A stretch of 9,347 nt of DNA from Actinomycetota bacterium. Its GTDB lineage: Bacteria > Actinomycetota > Actinomycetes > Streptosporangiales > Streptosporangiaceae. The translations under genes and the position numbers were made by a program. Where the stretch lies: assembly GCA_003168295.1 (NCBI GenBank), contig PMST01000178.1:901-10247 (forward strand), read 5' to 3'. The notes beneath the pieces are model-generated. The model did no database searches. It was not told the DNA's origin and saw only the letters and a program-made list of their open reading frames with translations. This document shows positions 5,880 through 9,347 of the stretch, piece by piece. Numbering within the stretch: the first letter of the stretch is position 1; every line of letters begins with the position of its first letter.

Positions 5880-5968
5880 GACTGCTCACTTAGGGCTGAT
5901 ACCAGGATCGTTCCGGAAAATTATGAGCCGAACGGTTCGTGGTGCAAGTGACAAGAACAGGTGAGACA

Positions 5969-6460
5969 GTGACCGGGGATACGCCGAGTGAGGCTAGCGG
6001 ACTTGTGGTCCGGCGTAGCGAGCAAGGCTGGCAGGTCGGAGACGAGCAGGCCGCCGACCTGACCAGCGCCATGGTGCTCGCTGACCTGCTGGCCGCGGAG
6101 CTCGGCTCGCCCGCGCCTCCGCCGGCGAGCCCGCCGCGGTCCGAGCCGGTGACCGAGGAAGGCGAGGCGGCGCGGCTCGCCGTCACGGTCGCCCAGCTTG
6201 AGCACGCCCTGACCGCGCGGGTCCGCGTCGAGCAGGCCATCGGGGTGCTCGCCGAGCGGCACCGGCTGCGGCCCCGGCAGGCGTTCGACCTGCTCAGGAA
6301 GGTGGCCAGGTCCGGCGGCCGGCGGGTCATCGAGATCGCGGAGACCGTGGTGGACAGCACCACCAACCCGCTGCTGACGCTGCCCGAGGAACTGGCGCGC
6401 ACCCAGCCCCCGGTCCGCAAGCGCGGCCGCTCCCCCCGCCACGCCCGCGCCATCAGCTAA
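5969..6460 (+). CDS. ANTAR-domain regulator without a sensor domain
   Basis: This is a 163-residue protein from the GTG at 5969, chosen because AGG stands 7 nt upstream. In-frame GTGs at 5939, 5942 and 5948 are possible and would add up to 10 residues. The C-terminal half is an ANTAR domain (about residues 70-132): LEHALTARVRVEQAIGVLAE, then HRLRPRQAFDLLRKVAR, then RRVIEIAETVVD. ANTAR proteins bind paired hairpins in nascent RNA and cause antitermination. Usual partners are GAF, PAS or receiver domains. Here the N-terminal part is short (SGLVVRRSEQGWQVGDEQ, then a helix LTSAMVLADLLAAEL) and matches none that I recognise. The tail is Arg/Lys-rich (VRKRGRSPRHARAIS). A paired-hexaloop RNA target was not identified here, so targets are probably elsewhere. 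Confidence 0.88.
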   Translation: MTGDTPSEASGLVVRRSEQGWQVGDEQAADLTSAMVLADLLAAELGSPAPPPASPPRSEPVTEEGEAARLAVTVAQLEHALTARVRVEQAIGVLAERHRLRPRQAFDLLRKVARSGGRRVIEIAETVVDSTTNPLLTLPEELARTQPPVRKRGRSPRHARAIS

Positions 6461-6489
6461 CGCCTCAATAATGTCAGCGGCCGACGGTA

Positions 6490-6508
6490 GGGTCCTGCCA
6501 CAGGATCC
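6490..6508 (+). terminator. Weak hairpin after the ANTAR gene
   Basis: GGGTCCTG (6490-6497) pairs with CAGGATCC (6501-6508) with one G-U pair and a 3-nt loop, 29 nt past the stop. No T-run follows. It is a possible terminator only. The rest of the gap 6461-6634 shows nothing clear except the ribosome site GGAGG (6625-6629) of the next gene. Confidence 0.3.
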
Positions 6509-6634
6509 GCGAATAAGCCATCGGGCAACTTTCGACACGTGAGTAACAGCGCGCGTCTTTCCGCCCGCCGGCGACGGGGCTGCGGGAAGATGGGTCAGGC
6601 TGCGCGTCAGGCGGCTGGAGCGAAGGAGGCCTAG

Positions 6635-7897
6635 GTGGCAGATCTTGACGTGGTCGAGATCTGTGCCGGGGCGGGCGGGCAGGCTCTCGGGCTGGAGCGA
6701 GCCGGCTTCGACCATGCCCTGGCCGTCGAGCTCGACGCCGATGCCTGCGGCACGCTGCGGGCCAATCGCCCGGGCTGGAAGGTCGCCACGGGCGACGTGG
6801 CCGACCTGGCCCTGTGGCGCCCGCGGGACTACCGGGACGTGGCGCTGCTGGCCGGCGGAGTGCCCTGCCCGCCGTTCACCGTGGCGGGCCGGCAGCTGGG
6901 CGCGACCGACGAGCGCGACCTGTTCGCCTGGGCGGTGGAGCTGTGCGAGATCATCAGGCCGCGGGCGCTGCTGCTCGAGAACGTCAGGGGGCTGAGCACC
7001 AACCGGTTCAGCGCCTATCGGCAGCATGTCCTGGACCGGCTGCGTGAGCTCGGGTACGTTCCGGGCTGGCGGCTGCTGCAGGCCTCGGACTTCGGCGTGC
7101 CGCAGCTACGGCCGCGTACCGTGCTGGTCGCGCTGCGCCCGGCCGACGCACCCTGGTTCCGCTGGCCCTCGGCGTGCGCTGCGCCGCCCGCGACCGTGGG
7201 AGAGGCGCTGGCCGACCTGATGGCGGCGCGGGGCTGGCCCGGAGCTGGCGCCTGGGCCCGGCGAGCCGACCGGATCGCGCCGACGATCGTCGGCGGCTCG
7301 AAGAAACACGGCGGCGCCGACCTGGGTCCCACCCGCGCCAAGCGGGCCTGGGCCGAGCTCGGCGTGGACGGCATCGGCATCGCGGATGCCGCGCCGGGAC
7401 CGGACGCGGACCTGGCCCTAGTGCCCCGGCTGACCTGCGAGATGGTGATCAGGCTGCAAGGCTGGCAGGACGAGTGGGGCTGGCGTTTCTGCGGCCGCAA
7501 GACCGCAAGGTACCGGCAGATCGGCAACGCCTTCCCGCCCCCGGTGGCCGAATCGGTCGGCGCGGCGATCCGCCGCGCGCTGGAGCACGCGGGCGCGCCG
7601 GAGGCCGCCGGAGCCTCGGCGGGACCGCCGCACGATCCGGTGTTCCGGGTGCTCCGCTCCCGGCAGGACTTCCTGACCGCCAGGCAGATCGCCGAGCTGG
7701 CCACGGTCGCCGGCGCGGGGCTGAGCCTGGCCGCGGTGCTTGGCCGCCTTCGTCACCTTGGCCAGGACTTCGAGCTCGAGATCGCAGATTCCCGCGACGG
7801 ACCGGCCTACCGGCTGGGCAGCTTCAAGGCGTTTCTTGGCCAGCGCGAGCACGACCGGCACCAGCGTTTCGCGGCCAGCCGCGCCACGGTCAGCTGA
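6635..7897 (+). CDS. DNA (cytosine-5-)-methyltransferase with C-terminal extension
   Basis: The protein has 420 residues from a GTG at 6635, with AAGGAGG 5 nt upstream. It transfers a methyl group from SAM to C5 of cytosine. Motif I is VEICAGAGGQALGLERAG (7-24), motif IV GGVPCPPFTVAG (74-85) with catalytic Cys78, motif VI LLLENVRGL (112-120), motif VIII FGVPQLRPRTVLVALR (153-168) and motif X GNAFPPPVAESVGAAI (297-312). Motif IV reads PCPPF instead of the more common PCQPFS. The target-recognition region (about 170-285) contains GGSKKHGGADLGP. Residues 334-420 lie beyond the catalytic fold and look like a winged helix (DFLTARQIAELA, LSLAAVLGRLRHLG, then AYRLGSF). No restriction endonuclease is encoded nearby, so it looks like an orphan methylase. 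Recognition sequence is unknown. Confidence 0.92.
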   Translation: MADLDVVEICAGAGGQALGLERAGFDHALAVELDADACGTLRANRPGWKVATGDVADLALWRPRDYRDVALLAGGVPCPPFTVAGRQLGATDERDLFAWAVELCEIIRPRALLLENVRGLSTNRFSAYRQHVLDRLRELGYVPGWRLLQASDFGVPQLRPRTVLVALRPADAPWFRWPSACAAPPATVGEALADLMAARGWPGAGAWARRADRIAPTIVGGSKKHGGADLGPTRAKRAWAELGVDGIGIADAAPGPDADLALVPRLTCEMVIRLQGWQDEWGWRFCGRKTARYRQIGNAFPPPVAESVGAAIRRALEHAGAPEAAGASAGPPHDPVFRVLRSRQDFLTARQIAELATVAGAGLSLAAVLGRLRHLGQDFELEIADSRDGPAYRLGSFKAFLGQREHDRHQRFAASRATVS

Positions 7898-7977
7898 CCC
7901 TCAAGCGGTGTGAAGATGCTAGCGATGCGCAATGATGTACGCCGTCGATGCGGGCCGGATTCGGTGTCGCACTGATC

Positions 7978-8007
7978 GCCGTAATGCAGTGTTTACTGCA
8001 TTACGGC
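7978..8007. repeat. Perfect 13-bp inverted repeat upstream of parA
   Basis: GCCGTAATGCAGT (7978-7990) and ACTGCATTACGGC (7995-8007) are perfect complements around GTTT, and TTTT follows at 8011. It lies 80 nt after the methyltransferase stop and 113 nt before the ATPase start. It could be a terminator of the methylase, an operator or a centromere-like site. It is more AT-rich than its surroundings, unlike the GC-rich hairpins elsewhere in the window. Confidence 0.8.
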
Positions 8008-8011
8008 AGGT

Positions 8012-8093
8012 TTTCGGTAGGGGTGACGGCGGGGGTTCTTGGCCTCGTCAGGGTGGCGTGGCTGACCTCGATGTCGGGGACCAGCTACCGAAA
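8012..8093. repeat. Widely spaced 9-bp inverted repeat, candidate operator pair
   Basis: TTTCGGTAG (8012-8020) and CTACCGAAA (8085-8093) are exact complements 64 bp apart. The second copy covers the place where a -35 element of the parA promoter would be. Candidate binding sites for the ribbon-helix-helix protein encoded downstream; two 9-mers alone are modest evidence. Confidence 0.45.
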
Positions 8094-8105
8094 CGCCGCA
8101 GACGC

Positions 8106-8120
8106 TGCGATAATGCCTGG
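8106..8120 (+). promoter_or_regulatory. Extended -10 promoter giving a leaderless parA mRNA
   Basis: TGCGATAAT (8106-8114) fits an extended -10 (TGn plus TATAAT-like GATAAT). Six bases separate it from the ATG at 8121, so the predicted +1 is the A of the start codon. There is no Shine-Dalgarno before this ATG, which agrees with leaderless translation, a common mode in actinobacteria. Confidence 0.55.
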
Positions 8121-8795
8121 ATGACAGGGCTGAGCCTTGCCCTGGCCAACCTGAAGCCGGGCACCGGAAAGACCACTTCCGCGGTCTGGCTGGCGCACGT
8201 GTTCGCGCAGGCGGGGAACAGGGTGCTCCTAGTGGACGCGGACCCTTCCGGCAGCGCCCTGGAGTGGTCTGATCTGGCCGCCATGGACCCGCGGCTGGCG
8301 TCGCCGCAAGCGGCCTTCCCGTTCCGGATCGTGGCGCTGCCATCCCGGGAACTGCACCGGCGGCTGCCCGAGATCGCCGGGGACGACGACGTGGTGATCA
8401 TCGACACGCCGCAGATCGAGGATCACGCCGCCATCGCCCGGTCGGCACTGCGGTACGCGGACGAGATCCTGATTCCGTGCGCGCCGAGCCCGATCGAGAT
8501 CAACCGCACCTCCCCGGTGCGGGACGAGATCGCCGAGGTGCAGGGGATCCGTGACACGCCGGTCCGTTCCGCGGTGCTGCTGAACCGCTGTATCGCCCGC
8601 GCGCACTCCACCACCGACGCCCGGGAAGCGCTGGAAGGACTCGGCTACGACGTGCTCGGAACGGTGGTGCCGCGGCTCGAGGTATACGCCCAGAGTTTCG
8701 GCATGCCGATCAAGCAGACGGGGTGCGAGGTGTGGCGCCAGGTGGCCCGCAACCTCATCGAGCGCTGCACGCCGCTGACCACGGTCCGGTCATGA
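8121..8795 (+). CDS. ParA/ParF-type partition ATPase, short form
   Basis: This is a 224-residue P-loop ATPase of the ParA/MinD group. The deviant Walker A is KPGTGKTT (12-19) with the signature Lys12. Next come the VDADPSGSALEW stretch (38-49), which resembles the VDxDPQ segment of ParF, and Walker B VVIIDTPQ (91-98, Asp95). No N-terminal helix-turn-helix precedes the P-loop, so it is the small type Ib class that works with a separate ribbon-helix-helix DNA-binding partner. Such ATPases bind DNA non-specifically and move or position DNA cargo. The ATG at 8121 was chosen because the fold begins there and an extended -10 lies just before it. The frame is open back to 7932, but that part is not family-like. 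Its stop overlaps the next start (ATGA). The chromosomal parAB pair is normally near oriC, so this is a separate, plasmid-like system. Confidence 0.88.
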   Translation: MTGLSLALANLKPGTGKTTSAVWLAHVFAQAGNRVLLVDADPSGSALEWSDLAAMDPRLASPQAAFPFRIVALPSRELHRRLPEIAGDDDVVIIDTPQIEDHAAIARSALRYADEILIPCAPSPIEINRTSPVRDEIAEVQGIRDTPVRSAVLLNRCIARAHSTTDAREALEGLGYDVLGTVVPRLEVYAQSFGMPIKQTGCEVWRQVARNLIERCTPLTTVRS

Positions 8796-9082
8796 ACTCG
8801 CGGGAGCAGCGTAAGGCCCAGATGGCGGCGGCCGCGGCCCGGCGGACCGAGCCGGGCGCGGCGCCGGCCGGACGGACCGCGATCCGGTCCAAGCCGGTCA
8901 GGATCACCCTCGACCTCAGCCCCGAGCTCTACCGGCAGCTGACCACGTGGGCGGACTCGGCCGCGATAGCGCTCGGCGTGCCGCGCGTCTCGCTGGCTGA
9001 CGCGGTGCGGGCGATGATCCGGGTCACGGCCGAGAACCCCGAGGACGTACTCGACCGGCTGCGCCGCGACCGGGAAGAATAA
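8792..9082 (+). CDS. ParG-like ribbon-helix-helix partner of the ParA ATPase
   Basis: This is a 96-residue protein whose ATG overlaps the ATPase stop (ATGA), so translation is coupled. Residues 1-35 are polar, basic and probably disordered (SREQRKAQMAAAAARRTE, then GRTAIRSKP). Residues 36-82 read as a ribbon-helix-helix: strand VRITLDL, helix SPELYRQLTTWADSAAIALG, turn, helix SLADAVRAMIRVTAEN. A charged tail ends in RLRRDREE. This order, and the position after a type Ib ParA, match ParG-type centromere-binding proteins. In those, the flexible N-terminus stimulates the ATPase through an Arg and the RHH dimer also represses the operon. Helix 1 plus its turn is longer than in the shortest RHH proteins, so the fold call needs a structure check. 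An antitoxin-like RHH is the alternative, but no toxin gene is present. Confidence 0.72.
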   Translation: MNSREQRKAQMAAAAARRTEPGAAPAGRTAIRSKPVRITLDLSPELYRQLTTWADSAAIALGVPRVSLADAVRAMIRVTAENPEDVLDRLRRDREE

Positions 9083-9104
9083 CGCTCCAGGCGGGCTCGG
9101 AGTA

Positions 9105-9167
9105 TCAGGTGGCGGCCCGGGTCCTCAGGTGGCGGCCCGGGTCCTCAGGTGGCGGCGGCGGCCCGGG
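9105..9167. repeat. Tandem 20-bp repeat at the 3' end of typA
   Basis: Two identical 20-bp units (9105-9124, 9125-9144; core TCAGGTGGCGGCCCGGG) are followed by a third, diverged unit from 9145 that carries an extra GGCGGC. The third unit contains the typA stop and last codons. The first two are duplicated tail lying between the convergent genes. Each unit contains CCCGGG and can form small hairpins, so the array may help termination. Confidence 0.85.
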
Positions 9168-9347
9168 AGGCGCGGCCGCGGTCGCGGCCGCGCTCCTTGG
9201 CGTCGAGGACGGTCTTGCGCAGCCGGACGGCGGCCGCGGTGACTTCGACGCACTCGTCGTCGGCGCAGAACTCCAGGGCCTGCTCCAGGCTGAGCAACCG
9301 CGGCGGGACGAGCCGCTCCAGTTCGTCGGCGGTGGACTGGCGCACGT
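9145..9347 (-). CDS. typA: Translational GTPase TypA/BipA, C-terminal end (5' part outside window)
   Basis: The frame is open to the window edge, and the visible 67 codons are the extreme C-terminus. The sequence [20 protein letters not shown], then [16 protein letters not shown] and VRLRKTVLD, matches the conserved end of TypA/BipA, which in E. coli reads LTPPVKMTLEQALEF..DDELVEVTP..IRLRK. TypA is a ribosome-binding translation GTPase involved in ribosome assembly and stress growth. The GTG at 9343-9345 is an internal Val, not the start. The tail after the conserved part ([17 protein letters not shown]) is basic and Ala-rich and runs into a tandem DNA repeat. It converges on the parA/RHH operon with 62 nt between stops. 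Confidence 0.9.
   Translation of the reverse strand, partial: VRQSTADELERLVPPRLLSLEQALEFCADDECVEVTAAAVRLRKTVLDAKERGRDRGRASRAAAAT

Noticed and set aside
5929..5939. Palindrome CGAAC-G-GTTCG before the ANTAR gene
   Set aside because: Five-bp arms are too short to claim an operator; it would be expected by chance.
6461..6634. Restriction endonuclease partner for the methyltransferase
   Set aside because: No ORF of suitable size or nuclease motif lies on either side; the flanking genes are ANTAR and ParA-like.
7932..8120. Upstream extension of the ParA-like ATPase to 7932
   Set aside because: The added 63 residues are Arg-rich, not family-like, and would cross the inverted repeats; the fold starts exactly at the ATG at 8121.
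7898..8120. Canonical chromosomal parS site
   Set aside because: No GTTTCACGTGAAAC-like sequence is present here or elsewhere in the window.
1..9347. CRISPR array, tRNA, rRNA, insertion sequence or integrase
   Set aside because: No repeat-spacer pattern, cloverleaf or transposase/integrase motif was seen by eye in either strand.

Overview
The window is high-GC DNA from an actinobacterium (Actinomycetota), probably chromosomal. The evidence is a WhiB-family iron-sulfur regulator, a mycoredoxin (the glutaredoxin-like partner of mycothiol), an ANTAR regulator, a UvrD2-type helicase, frequent GTG starts and very high third-position GC. The species cannot be fixed from the sequence. No integrase, transposase, tRNA, rRNA or CRISPR array was seen.

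Layout. (1) 1-1364, plus strand: the 3' end of a two-component sensor histidine kinase overlaps by 13 nt a membrane-anchored, Gly-rich, DUF4097-like beta-repeat protein. A large inverted repeat (1373-1424) then separates these from convergent minus-strand genes. (2) 1429-5442, minus strand, transcribed right to left as uvrD2, tesB, whiB7 and a small basic protein. whiB7 (1696-2112) has a leader of about 500 nt. It holds a candidate A-tract promoter, a 105-codon upstream ORF with a good Shine-Dalgarno, and two hairpins just past the uORF stop that look like a ribosome-controlled attenuator. UvrD2 ends right after helicase motif VI and lacks the C-terminal HRDC and tetracysteine region of mycobacterial UvrD2. 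(3) 5628-6460, plus strand: mycoredoxin (mrx1), divergent from uvrD2, then an ANTAR RNA-binding regulator. The whiB7 / uvrD2 / mrx1 neighbourhood matches what I recall from mycobacteria. (4) 6635-9082, plus strand, the accessory-looking part: an apparently orphan C5-cytosine DNA methyltransferase with a roughly 85-residue C-terminal extension that may be a winged helix. A 223-nt gap rich in inverted repeats follows. Then come a short ParA/ParF-type ATPase, probably translated from a leaderless mRNA, and a ParG-like ribbon-helix-helix protein coupled to it by an ATGA overlap. (5) 9145-9347, minus strand: the 3' end of typA (bipA), preceded by a tandemly duplicated 20-bp tail.

How the parts may work together. 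The whiB7 region is a drug- and redox-response locus, with WhiB7 controlled both at its promoter and by early termination. Mycoredoxin next door belongs to mycothiol redox homeostasis, and UvrD2 to DNA maintenance. The methyltransferase/ParA/RHH segment resembles a plasmid-type segregation cassette placed beside a DNA methylase in a chromosomal setting. It is the most likely place for unexplored biology in this window, but its function is inferred from architecture only.
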